DNA of 64,000 nt, from positions 1 through 64,000 of the forward strand of contig CAMHJQ010000012.1 of assembly GCA_946185485.1 (NCBI GenBank). Direction: 5' to 3'. Under the pieces are notes generated by a model. That model saw only the letters and a program-made list of their open reading frames with translations, ran no database searches and was not told the DNA's origin. The translations under genes and the position numbers were made by a program. Source of the stretch: an uncultured Prevotellaceae bacterium (GTDB lineage Bacteria > Bacteroidota > Bacteroidia > Bacteroidales > Bacteroidaceae). Shown piece by piece: positions 35,806 through 43,463 of this stretch (positions are counted from its first letter, which is position 1; each line of letters starts with the position of its first letter).

Positions 35806-38190
35806 TTACTTTTCATAGATGATGAACTCACCGGGGTTGGCTGACGAGAGGTTGCCGAAGTGGTTGGCATTGACAATCCGGGCATGGGAGGCGATGGTGT
35901 GCTTGGCCAGATAAAGGAACAGGTCGTGGTAGTTAGTCCGTGGATTCTCAGAGAGACTGTTGTAGAAGTTCAGCGAGAAGCGGTCGCAGAGCCATCCCCC
36001 CTTCACACTCCAGTTGTCGCCCCACGACTGCTCGTAGCGGTTGGCGCCGCTGATGCCCAAGGCCCCGTCGATGCCGTCGAGCGCGCTGATGACGCTCTCG
36101 CCGTAGCAGGGCTCTGCCACCACGAGTAGTTTGCGGCAGGTGGGGGCATCGCTGCTGCGCATCAGCCAGGCGGTCTGCTTCAGCTGTGCGGAGGTGAACC
36201 CGTTGTTCAAGTCATCGTTGCGCCATTTGAAGGCATTGGTACCACCGTGTCCGCTCCAGAAGAGCAGCACGTTCTGTCCGGCATCGCGAGGCAGTACTGT
36301 GGGAAGGCGGCTGGACTCGACACCCAGGAGGATGCTGCTGATGTCGGCGGCACTCAGGCCGGCATTGTCGTAGTCGATGACGGCGGCGGGCAGTCCGTCG
36401 GTGCCGCCCATCAGGTCGGGACCGTTGTCGTCGGCACGTATCACATAGTTCTTGTCGGAGGCAGTGGCCTTGTCGACGACGAGGATGATGTGGTCGTCGT
36501 CGAATCCGCCCTTGCGCAACAGTTGGTACATCATCATCACGTCACTCATGTGGCGCACGTTATCCGTCTCATGGCTGCCCTGCACGAGCACGGCATACTG
36601 GTCGGTCAGTGCAGGATAGGTGATGTTAGTGCCCTGGCCCGACTGGTTGGTGAAGTCTGCCTCGGCCTGGTTCTGGTCGTAGAGGTATTTCCACGCCTCC
36701 CTATTGTTGACAAGGCGCTTGCTGCCGTTGTCGTCGAAATAGCCGAGGCGAATGAAATCGTTCCCCACAATCTGCCATTGCAGATAGGTGGTGTGCGACG
36801 CGGGTGCGTAGGACGCCGGGGCGAAGGCGATGTCGCCAGAGGCTCCCCTGAAGGGGGGCAGTTGGCCGTTCTCCATGCTCTTGAGGTAGCTGGCCATCTC
36901 GATGTCGTCCCACACGGCAGGGTCCAGCTTGCCGCCGTTGCCCTTGGTAATGGCGATGATGGCGTCGTTGATGCTGCCCACGGCGGGATTGTGCTCACGG
37001 TAGAAAGAGGCGAAGGCTGCCAGCATCAGGCCGTCGTAGAGTTTGCTTTCAGCTAAAGTGGGGTACCAGGCGAAAAAATGCCGATAGCTCTCCTCGAAAC
37101 CTGTGGTAGGGTCAGAGTATGGTGAGAAGCCGACCAGGTGTTTCAGCAAATGATTTTCGTCGTTATTGATGAGTTCTTGTTGGTTGATGTTGGGAACGAC
37201 GAAAAAGCTGTTGCGGGCTATGATTCTGGATTGTATACTGCCCTCATCCTCATCGAATTTGTCAGGGGTGTAGCCCAAGTCATCCCAGTTCTTTTCTTTG
37301 ATAATCCGCTGGCGGAGTAGGGGTATCAAATCGTAAAGCTGCTGAAGGTTATCCATTACACAGTACTGAGCCTTCTCGTCAAATCGGCTGGTGCTGGATC
37401 TTGCGGCGCAGTACTTTGCCATCACCGAAGCCAGTTCGTCGATGCTTTGGTACTGCATGATGGACTCTATGTTGATGCCATAGTTCTCAGCGAAGAAGGG
37501 AACCCAGTATTCAAAAGTCTGCCCGTAGGTGGTGGCCGGTGAAAAGAAGTAGCATGTGTTGTCTGTCTCGTCCCAAAACTCATTAAAGATGGCATACGAG
37601 CTCATCATGGTCTCTACCAGCGTGGCGTCGCTCTCGGTGAGCGCCCACAGGAAGGGTTCTTCGGTTTTGTTGTCTTTCACCTTCTTGACGGCATAGCGGC
37701 GCAGGACTTCCTCGTTGGTGGCGGTGGGTACGATGAGCGGCTTCTGCGTGTTCTGGCATGCTGGGGCGAAGGCATCTACGGCATCATTGCCAAAGGGGCC
37801 GATGATGGCCGTGATGTCGTCGCGCCCTGCCAGCGTTTTGCTTAGGGCAGCCAGGTCTTCCGTGTCTTCGTCATACCATTCTATCTTCAGGCTGATGGCC
37901 AGGGTGTCATGACGCTGCGCTTTGGTTAGTTTATTCGTAAACCATCTCGCCGTGCGATCCAATTGTTCCTTCGAGGTGGCATTGCTCAGTGGAGCCACTA
38001 CGGCCACGGTCTTCTCCACCCAATGGCGGGCAGGCACAATCTCGGTCACGGTGTCGCCGTCCTTACTGCAGGAAATGAAGAGTGAAGAATGAAGAATGAA
38101 GAATGCTGCGCACAGCATCGTCATCAACATCCTGTACCTCCTACTTCTCTTAAATAGCGCTACAGCGGTAGCAAATTCTTCGTTCTTCAT
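35806..38190 (-). CDS. Periplasmic-binding-fold / legumain-like (C13) protease fusion lipoprotein
   Basis: The start overlaps the previous stop (ATGA at 38190-38187). The export signal ends in the lipobox LFISC (Cys41). Residues about 58-480 look like a type I periplasmic-binding fold: VEKTVAVVAPLSN, LAGRDDITAIIGPFGNDA and KPLIVPTATNEEV are the usual strand/loop motifs of amino-acid receptor-like domains. Residues about 531-780 match peptidase family C13: YAVLVQGSHETDNVRHMSDV corresponds to the opening of legumain, LLFWSGHGG supplies catalytic His648, and LLVVAEPCYGES supplies catalytic Cys695 in place of the EACESGS motif. Family C13 proteases cut or transpeptidate at Asn/Asp. Such a fusion would join ligand sensing to proteolysis in the envelope. 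It is encoded in one run with a PnrA-like protein, two lipoproteins and a MACPF protein, which may be its substrates. Activity and substrates are inferred. Confidence 0.85.
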   Translation of the reverse strand: MKNEEFATAVALFKRSRRYRMLMTMLCAAFFILHSSLFISCSKDGDTVTEIVPARHWVEKTVAVVAPLSNATSKEQLDRTARWFTNKLTKAQRHDTLAISLKIEWYDEDTEDLAALSKTLAGRDDITAIIGPFGNDAVDAFAPACQNTQKPLIVPTATNEEVLRRYAVKKVKDNKTEEPFLWALTESDATLVETMMSSYAIFNEFWDETDNTCYFFSPATTYGQTFEYWVPFFAENYGINIESIMQYQSIDELASVMAKYCAARSSTSRFDEKAQYCVMDNLQQLYDLIPLLRQRIIKEKNWDDLGYTPDKFDEDEGSIQSRIIARNSFFVVPNINQQELINNDENHLLKHLVGFSPYSDPTTGFEESYRHFFAWYPTLAESKLYDGLMLAAFASFYREHNPAVGSINDAIIAITKGNGGKLDPAVWDDIEMASYLKSMENGQLPPFRGASGDIAFAPASYAPASHTTYLQWQIVGNDFIRLGYFDDNGSKRLVNNREAWKYLYDQNQAEADFTNQSGQGTNITYPALTDQYAVLVQGSHETDNVRHMSDVMMMYQLLRKGGFDDDHIILVVDKATASDKNYVIRADDNGPDLMGGTDGLPAAVIDYDNAGLSAADISSILLGVESSRLPTVLPRDAGQNVLLFWSGHGGTNAFKWRNDDLNNGFTSAQLKQTAWLMRSSDAPTCRKLLVVAEPCYGESVISALDGIDGALGISGANRYEQSWGDNWSVKGGWLCDRFSLNFYNSLSENPRTNYHDLFLYLAKHTIASHARIVNANHFGNLSSANPGEFIIYEK

Positions 38191-38222
38191 TTTTCGTTCT
38201 TCATTTTTCGTTCTTCCATTCT
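38072..38222. repeat. Imperfect inverted arrays of ATGAAGAA-like words
   Basis: GAAGAATGAAGAATG-type words (38072-38105) and the opposite CGTTCTTCATTTTT 14-bp units (38175-38222) form a loose inverted pair. They overlap the end of the PnrA-like gene and the first 40 codons of the protease fusion, encoding both its MKNEE start and the hydrophobic FFILHSSLF of its signal peptide. Confidence 0.7.
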
Positions 38223-39482
38223 GATGGCTTCTTCGTGAATTTCCTTGAGTTCTTCTTCGTCTGGCTCCTTTAATTGTCTTAATCTGAGCAAGTGATAGGG
38301 CCGGAAATGTACTATAAACTCGGTGTAGCCGGAGGCCAGGCCCAGCGACTGGTGCTTGACCATGCCCTCGCCGTTCAACCAGCGTTCGATGCTCTCCATT
38401 ACGGCCCAGTCGATATGCTTTATGGCAGAGTACTGGCTATTGACAGCATTATTCTTGACATCGATGCCCATGACGATGAATTGCTGTAGAATCATGCACA
38501 ATCGCATGAATACAGAGCCTGCGCCGCCACAAATGGGCACAACTGTCGTATGTCTACCAAACCCTTCCTCGTTCAGCACTTTATACTCATCTATCATCTT
38601 CAGTGCCAGCGAGTCGGTAATGCTGTACCCCTCGCCAGCATGCTGGCCGATGTACATTGTCGCAAGTTTTTTATCCTCTGGTAACACTGAAAACCTTAAA
38701 GTGGAAAAGCCGTCCTTGAAGCCTTCCATGGCCTCGCTGACAAACTCGTCCTCAGGGTTGGCGCCTACCAGCATGACTTTATTCATGAAATGGAGCGTGA
38801 CGGCCCCCGCCTCGTACATGGCACCGTAGTAGGGCATATAGAACGTGGAGCCCTTGCCGTCTAAGGGCTTAGAGGTCTCGAAATAGAGCAGGTCAGCGCG
38901 GGGGTTGCCCTCCAGTCGCTTGTTGTTCTGGCGCAGCCAAGTGTCGTAGTCCGAACTGGCCACAATGAGCAAACGGCGGATGGTGTCGCCCGGCGCCTCC
39001 ATCTGCCGGAAGATGTCCTCCAGATAGGCCAAGCCCTCCTCTTTTGTCGCCGGCGACAGATGCAGGGTGCGTATTTCTCTCAGGTTTGTGATATCCTCAA
39101 CGCCCGTGTATATCAGGTCGTTGTAGGACCGGTCGCCCAAGGCGTCGGGGCTATAGACCACCGTCACTATCGGTCGCGTGCTGGGTGCGTCGGTAGGGTC
39201 GGGCACGTAAATCGTATCATCGTCTTTTGTGCACGAAGTCAGCACACTTACACTGCCCACCAAAAGCAGCAGGAAGAAGGAGAGCATCGCGGCACGGCTG
39301 ACTCCCTGTTGCACGGCGCGGTCGATGAGCGTCTGGTTGCGACGCACCTCGCGCACGATGACATCGTTCTTTTCCTTCAGCTCGTTGTTCTTGTGTATCA
39401 GGCGCACCACCAGTGCACCCACCACGACGGCCATCACCACCAGGGCAACGGCCATCAGAACGATTAATGTTGTTAATTCCAT
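38187..39482 (-). CDS. PnrA/BMP-like binding protein with N-terminal membrane segment
   Basis: ATG 39482 opens a membrane helix (LIVLMAVALVVMAVVVGALV), a charged coiled segment (30-60), then a second hydrophobic stretch ending in a lipobox-like LTSC (Cys84). The rest resembles BMP/PnrA-type substrate-binding proteins: VTVVYSPDALGDRSYNDLIY is the characteristic first strand and loop, and later VVPICGGAGSVFMR fits the second lobe. A shorter start at Met66 would give a simple lipoprotein; the upstream start is preferred because a TATATTTG promoter box lies 29 bases before it. It is the first gene after the regulator and overlaps the protease fusion by four bases, so the two are translationally coupled. 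Both have periplasmic-binding folds and may detect related ligands. No transporter genes are nearby, so a sensing role is likelier than uptake. Confidence 0.78.
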   Translation of the reverse strand: MELTTLIVLMAVALVVMAVVVGALVVRLIHKNNELKEKNDVIVREVRRNQTLIDRAVQQGVSRAAMLSFFLLLLVGSVSVLTSCTKDDDTIYVPDPTDAPSTRPIVTVVYSPDALGDRSYNDLIYTGVEDITNLREIRTLHLSPATKEEGLAYLEDIFRQMEAPGDTIRRLLIVASSDYDTWLRQNNKRLEGNPRADLLYFETSKPLDGKGSTFYMPYYGAMYEAGAVTLHFMNKVMLVGANPEDEFVSEAMEGFKDGFSTLRFSVLPEDKKLATMYIGQHAGEGYSITDSLALKMIDEYKVLNEEGFGRHTTVVPICGGAGSVFMRLCMILQQFIVMGIDVKNNAVNSQYSAIKHIDWAVMESIERWLNGEGMVKHQSLGLASGYTEFIVHFRPYHLLRLRQLKEPDEEELKEIHEEAIRMEERKMKNEK

Positions 39483-39510
39483 TTTTATATTATATTTGTA
39501 TTTTCTGCTG

Positions 39511-39518
39511 CAAATATA
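39511..39518 (-). promoter_or_regulatory. Promoter -7 box of protease/MACPF operon
   Basis: TATATTTG on the minus strand, 28 bases before ATG 39482, fits TAnnTTTG. Confidence 0.6.
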
Positions 39519-39548
39519 GGAAAAAAAGTCCGTACTCACCAGAGCACA

Positions 39549-39590
39549 GACAAATGGTCGGATGGTTTTAGACAAATAATCGGGTGGTTT
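39549..39590. promoter_or_regulatory. Tandem 22-bp spaced operator-like repeats
   Basis: GACAAATGGTCGGATGGTTT and GACAAATAATCGGGTGGTTT lie 22 bp apart (17 of 20 bases equal), starting 31 bp upstream of the -7 box. Position and spacing suit an AraC-type activator, probably the product of the gene immediately upstream. Confidence 0.55.
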
Positions 39591-39611
39591 CAGCGATATT
39601 TCGACGAAAAC

Positions 39612-39644
39612 GACAATCCGTCGAATATAAAACGGCGGATTGTC
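39612..39644 (-). terminator. Putative terminator of second regulator
   Basis: An inverted repeat with 12-base arms (one mismatch: GACAATCCGCCG / CGACGGATTGTC on the minus strand), a 9-base loop and then GTTTTC, located 13 bases after the regulator stop. Confidence 0.5.
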
Positions 39645-39656
39645 AAAGTGGAAAAG

Positions 39657-41435
39657 CTATCCTTTCGTCTGCTTGTAGGCGGTGGGGGTCATGCCGTACT
39701 TGGCGCGGAAGTTGCGGGTGAAGGTGTCGGCACTGGTGAAGCCACTGGCCAGGCTGACCTGCTCGACAGTGAGGTCGGGCTGGTCGTTCAGCAATCGGAT
39801 GGCATAGTCGAGGCGCAGTTCGCGGACGTATGCCGGCAGGGAAACACTGTTGCTGCCCTGCGCGAAGGCGGCACCGATGCGCTCCTTCGAGAGACCTGTG
39901 CGGTCGATAAGCGACTGTCGGCCGAAATCTGGCTGGAGGAAGAGTTGCTCGTTCTCTATCAGGTCACGCAAGCAGAGGAAGAGTTGCTCGTCGGAGAGAT
40001 CGGTGAAATCGGAGATGGCTAACTCTGGTTTAGCTGGATGAACTGACGTCTCTGCCGAAATGCTCAACTCACGGTATTTCTTCTTATACTCCACCGCCTC
40101 GGTAATCTGCTGGGCAAGGATGCGATTGCGTTGCTGAGTGATACGCCACTGACGGAAGGCATACAGGGCAAAGGCAAGAATCAGCAGGGCGAGGCTGCCA
40201 GTGGCAATGCTGATGGTATTGGCGATGCGCTTGCTGGCTCGCTGTTGCTCTATCTCGCGTTGCTGTTCCTGGGCATGGTAGCGGGCGGCAAAGAGGTGGG
40301 CCTTGCCCCTGAGGAGCGAATCGCTCAGTTGTTGGCTGAGGTTGGCATAGCGTCGCCAATAACCGTTGGCAGCGACGGTACGCCCCTGTGACTCGGCTAC
40401 TTCGGCCCTGCCACGCAAAATGTCGGCGAAGTTGGCGTTCAGCGTGTCGTCCGCCATCGACTGCTCCACCTCGTCATAGATGGCCAGCATACGGTCGTAG
40501 CGCCCAAGGCGATGCAGTACAGGTGTCGTCACATAGCGCCCATGCAGGGTCTGGCTTGCATCCGTCTGTCCGTAGAGGTCGAGATAGCGAATGGCCTGCT
40601 GGGGCTGGTGTTGTGATGCCGCGGCCAAGGCGAGGAATGAGTATGCCCGGCTACGGTAGAAGTCGATGTAGCGCGGACGCTCCTCAACGGTGATACCGCT
40701 GTAGGTGTTGCCCAGGTCATAGTAGTCGGCAGGGTGCTGCTCGAAGTCATCCAGCATACCAAGCATCTGCTGTGCTGCATCTGTCGTCTCTTGATAGTGT
40801 CCTATTTCTGCGGAGACATCCGCCTTGCGCTTCAATGAAAGCAGGGCGAGGTTCATTTCTGTGTAATGCCGATGCCCTGCCAACTGCCGTACCGCGCTGT
40901 CGATGCGTGCCAGTCCCTCCTGCTGCTGCCCGATGCGAACCATTAGGGCGCCTATCTCGGCATTGCTGTAGGACAGCAGCTGGCGCATGCCGTGTTCGCG
41001 ATAGACATCGCTCAGCCGGGTGGCCCAGTGCAGAGCCTGCTCATAGTCCCTTTCTAATCGGTAGGCATCGAGCAGGATTTCAATCACGTCAAGCTGAAGG
41101 TCGTAGTCGGCCTTGACAGAGTCGTGGAGCATGAGACGCTCGCCAATCAAGATGGCTGAGTCGGTTCTGATTTCCGCATGCGACCGTCCGTAGACTCTCG
41201 CCCGCTGAATGTCGGCACGGACATCCGACAGGTTGCCCGCCAACCGGGCTGAGTCAATGAGCTGTAGTGCCCGTTCCGGCTCTGTGTCCACAAACGTCAT
41301 TGCATACGCCGCTGTGTAGAGTGAATCCGCAGCCTGCGACGCACGTTTGTTGCCCGCGTCGCCCCCCTTGCAGCCCGCAAACACAAGCAGAATGGCTACG
41401 CCCATTATTATATATCTCAACACATGATGTTTCAT
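39657..41435 (-). CDS. TPR-membrane-AraC regulator, protease/MACPF side
   Basis: ATG 41435 is chosen because it directly follows a TACCTTTG promoter box and gives a signal-like N-terminus (YIIMGVAILLVFAGC). The LVFAGC at residue 22 looks like a lipobox, unusual for a protein that also has a later membrane helix. Residues about 35-400 are TPR-type helices (ALQLIDSARLAGNLSDV, YEQALHWATRLSDVYREHG). A membrane helix (ISIATGSLALLILAFALYAF) lies near 405-427. The cytoplasmic tail ends in an AraC-type domain (LTVEQVSLASGFTSADTF, then TRNFRAKYGMTPTAYK). The architecture equals that of the fimbrial regulator although the sequences have diverged. The gene precedes the protease/MACPF run, from which it is separated by a terminator-like hairpin and a promoter with tandem repeats; it probably activates that run. 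Confidence 0.87.
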   Translation of the reverse strand: MKHHVLRYIIMGVAILLVFAGCKGGDAGNKRASQAADSLYTAAYAMTFVDTEPERALQLIDSARLAGNLSDVRADIQRARVYGRSHAEIRTDSAILIGERLMLHDSVKADYDLQLDVIEILLDAYRLERDYEQALHWATRLSDVYREHGMRQLLSYSNAEIGALMVRIGQQQEGLARIDSAVRQLAGHRHYTEMNLALLSLKRKADVSAEIGHYQETTDAAQQMLGMLDDFEQHPADYYDLGNTYSGITVEERPRYIDFYRSRAYSFLALAAASQHQPQQAIRYLDLYGQTDASQTLHGRYVTTPVLHRLGRYDRMLAIYDEVEQSMADDTLNANFADILRGRAEVAESQGRTVAANGYWRRYANLSQQLSDSLLRGKAHLFAARYHAQEQQREIEQQRASKRIANTISIATGSLALLILAFALYAFRQWRITQQRNRILAQQITEAVEYKKKYRELSISAETSVHPAKPELAISDFTDLSDEQLFLCLRDLIENEQLFLQPDFGRQSLIDRTGLSKERIGAAFAQGSNSVSLPAYVRELRLDYAIRLLNDQPDLTVEQVSLASGFTSADTFTRNFRAKYGMTPTAYKQTKG

Positions 41436-41454
41436 ATCCTTGTTCTCAATAACA

Positions 41455-41943
41455 TCAGCAAAGGTAGTCATCTTGCCATGTGGAATAGGGATGGCAGCGT
41501 AACTGGCTATTGTAATAGCGGCGGTCGCCAGTGACTTCTTTTCCGATGAAATGGGGCAAAATGGGTTTTTCGTCGGGATTGCTCAGCTCCACTTCCGCCA
41601 TGATGAGGCCATCGTTCTCTCCATGGAACTCATCGACTTCTACGGTGTGCTGGCCGCTTTTGACCAACCAGCGTGTCTTGTCGATGATGCCGGGTTCGCA
41701 TAGCGTCATGAGTTTTTCAGCGTCATCCATCGGAATCTCCTGTTCAAACTCATAGCGTGAGAGTCCACCATCCAGCGACGGTCCCTTGATGGTGATATAT
41801 GCGTGCTCATCCTGGATGCGGATGCGTACGGTCCGCCCGCGGTCGCTACAGATATAACCTTGGCGGATGTGCGAGGAAGCATAAGCCTCGTGCTTGTACG
41901 AATCGTCAAGCACGAGGAATTTGCGTTCAATCTCCAAAGCCAT
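41455..41943 (-). CDS. CYTH-domain protein
   Basis: The start ATG 41943 shares its A with the stop of the small upstream gene (TAATG), so translation is coupled. The N-terminal EIERKF is the ExExK signature of the CYTH superfamily (adenylate cyclase class IV, thiamine triphosphatase, tripolyphosphatase), and the body keeps the alternating charged strands of the tunnel fold (VRIRIQDEHAYITIKG, SRYEFEQEIP, TVEVDEFHG, AEVELSNPDE). At 162 residues it is the usual size for a stand-alone bacterial CYTH protein, which most often hydrolyses inorganic tripolyphosphate; the substrate cannot be settled by eye. The promoter box of the next regulator gene lies inside its last codons. Confidence 0.88.
   Translation of the reverse strand: MALEIERKFLVLDDSYKHEAYASSHIRQGYICSDRGRTVRIRIQDEHAYITIKGPSLDGGLSRYEFEQEIPMDDAEKLMTLCEPGIIDKTRWLVKSGQHTVEVDEFHGENDGLIMAEVELSNPDEKPILPHFIGKEVTGDRRYYNSQLRCHPYSTWQDDYLC
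41459..41466 (-). promoter_or_regulatory. Promoter -7 box inside CYTH gene end
   Basis: TACCTTTG on the minus strand, 23 bases before the regulator ATG at 41435; it overlaps the last codons of the CYTH gene. Confidence 0.55.
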
Positions 41944-42086
41944 TATGCCATCATTGAGAGCGTCCAGATCATGTAGATGATGGCGAGGACGATGAGTCCG
42001 CCAAAAATCCACATCACTACTTTCTTGCCCTGCTCTTCCTGCTTCTTGGCATAAGCCTCTTTCTTTGCATTAACTTTTTTGTTCAT
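41943..42086 (-). CDS. Small single-helix membrane protein (47 aa)
   Basis: A 47-residue frame starting at ATG 42086: a Lys/Glu-rich N-terminus (MNKKVNAKKEAYAKKQEEQG) and one membrane helix (VVMWIFGGLIVLAIIYMIWT). The stop overlaps the CYTH start as TAATG, strong evidence that it is translated. Upstream sequence is repetitive A/T-rich DNA, so longer start choices are not convincing. The function is unknown. It was probably not recognised by pipelines with a 50-residue cut-off. Confidence 0.72.
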   Translation of the reverse strand: MNKKVNAKKEAYAKKQEEQGKKVVMWIFGGLIVLAIIYMIWTLSMMA

Positions 42087-42101
42087 AGTAATTTTAGTTT
42101 T

Positions 42102-42327
42102 AAATGAGAAATGAGAAATGAGAAATGAGAAATGCAAATGACAAATGAAGAAATGCCACTACCGCTCATTCTCAGGGCGCCCATCTTCTCCGTTGATTAT
42201 TTTATTTGTTGTATCATATTGCCTTTTAGTTAACCGCCCACGAGAGGCGTCGTCATTCCTTCATTTCTTCATTTAGGGCGAAGCCCGTCATTTCTCATTT
42301 CTCATTCCTCATTTCTCATTTGGAATT
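42102..42327. repeat. Gene-less pair of inverted simple-word arrays
   Basis: Left array 42102-42160 (repeated AAATGAG, ending in ATGAAGAAATGCCACT) and right array 42254-42322 (repeated TTTCTCATT and TTCATTTC) face each other around about 90 bp without a gene. The left array closely resembles the left arm of the cassette at 43464-44006, including the shared GAAGAAATGCCACT end. A small hairpin GGGCGAAGCCC lies within the right array. Confidence 0.75.
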
Positions 42328-43449
42328 TCATTCGTCATCAGACGAAGGAAATTCCATAAGGTACGCCTTGATGAAATCATCGATTTTGCCGTCCATGACG
42401 CCATCGACATCACTGGTCTGGTAGTTGGTGCGGTGGTCCTTGACACGGCGGTCGTCGAAGACGTAGCTGCGTATCTGGCTACCCCACTCTATCTTCTTCT
42501 TGCCAGCCTCGATCTTGGCCTGAGCCTCCAAGCGCTTCTGCATGGCACGGTCGTAGAGCTGTGAGCGCAGCAGGGCCATGGCACGCTCCTTGTTCTTGGG
42601 CTGGTCGCGCGTCTCGGTATTCTCGATGAGGATTTCCTCCTCTTCGCCCGTGTCAGGGTCGGTATACCAGTAGCGCAGGCGGACGCCCGACTCCACCTTG
42701 TTGACGTTCTGACCACCGGCACCGCTGCTGCGGAAGGTGTCCCACGACAGCTTGGCAGGGTCCACGTACACCTCGATGGTGTCGTCGACGAGCGGACTGA
42801 CGAATACCGAGGCAAAGCTGGTCATACGCTTGCCCTGGGCGTTATAGGGACTGACGCGCACCAGACGGTGGACGCCGTTTTCGCTCTTCAGGTAGCCGTA
42901 GGCGTAGTCACCGCCTTCTATCTGCATGGTGACGCTCTTGATGCCGGCCTCGTCGCCGTCCTGCAGGTTGGCGATGCTCACCTTGTAGCCATGAGCCTCT
43001 GCCCAGCGCTGGTACATGCGCATCAGCATCTGTGCCCAGTCCTGAGCCTCCGTACCACCCGCACCGCTGTTGATCTTCAGCACGCAGTCCATGGGGTCTT
43101 CCTTCTGGCGCAGCATGTTCTTCAGTTCCAGGTCTTCGATGGCCTTGACGGCACGCTGGTAGGCGTCTTCTACCTCCTGTTCGGTGACCATCTCCTCCTT
43201 ATAGAAGTCGAAGGCCAGCTGCAACTCGTCGGCAGCAGTGCGCACTTCCTGATAGCCGTCGAGCCATTTCTTGATGCCTTTGACTTTCTTCATCTGCTCC
43301 TCGGCGCGCTCGCGGTCCTCCCAGAAGTCAGGAGCCTGGGTACGAAGGTCTTCTTCTTCGTACTCCATCTTCTTCTCGTCTATCTTCAGATACCTGTACA
43401 GGGCTTCCGCACGGTCTAATACGTCTTTTAATTGATCGGATGTTATCAT
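42328..43449 (-). CDS. prfB: Peptide chain release factor 2
   Basis: ATG 43449 (MITSDQLKDVLDRAEALYRY) gives 373 residues, the normal length. The catalytic GGQ is at 245-247 (SSGAGGQNVNKVES) and the codon-recognition tripeptide appears as SPY at 200-202 (VRVSPYNAQGKR) in place of the SPF of Escherichia coli. RF2 releases peptides at UGA and UAA stops. The reading frame is continuous: the in-frame UGA and CUU slippery site that regulate RF2 in many bacteria are absent at the corresponding position after residue 20 (RYLKIDEKK). An upstream extension into the A/T-rich word array was rejected as a start. Confidence 0.96.
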   Translation of the reverse strand: MITSDQLKDVLDRAEALYRYLKIDEKKMEYEEEDLRTQAPDFWEDRERAEEQMKKVKGIKKWLDGYQEVRTAADELQLAFDFYKEEMVTEQEVEDAYQRAVKAIEDLELKNMLRQKEDPMDCVLKINSGAGGTEAQDWAQMLMRMYQRWAEAHGYKVSIANLQDGDEAGIKSVTMQIEGGDYAYGYLKSENGVHRLVRVSPYNAQGKRMTSFASVFVSPLVDDTIEVYVDPAKLSWDTFRSSGAGGQNVNKVESGVRLRYWYTDPDTGEEEEILIENTETRDQPKNKERAMALLRSQLYDRAMQKRLEAQAKIEAGKKKIEWGSQIRSYVFDDRRVKDHRTNYQTSDVDGVMDGKIDDFIKAYLMEFPSSDDE

Positions 43450-43463
43450 ATTATTTAAATGAG

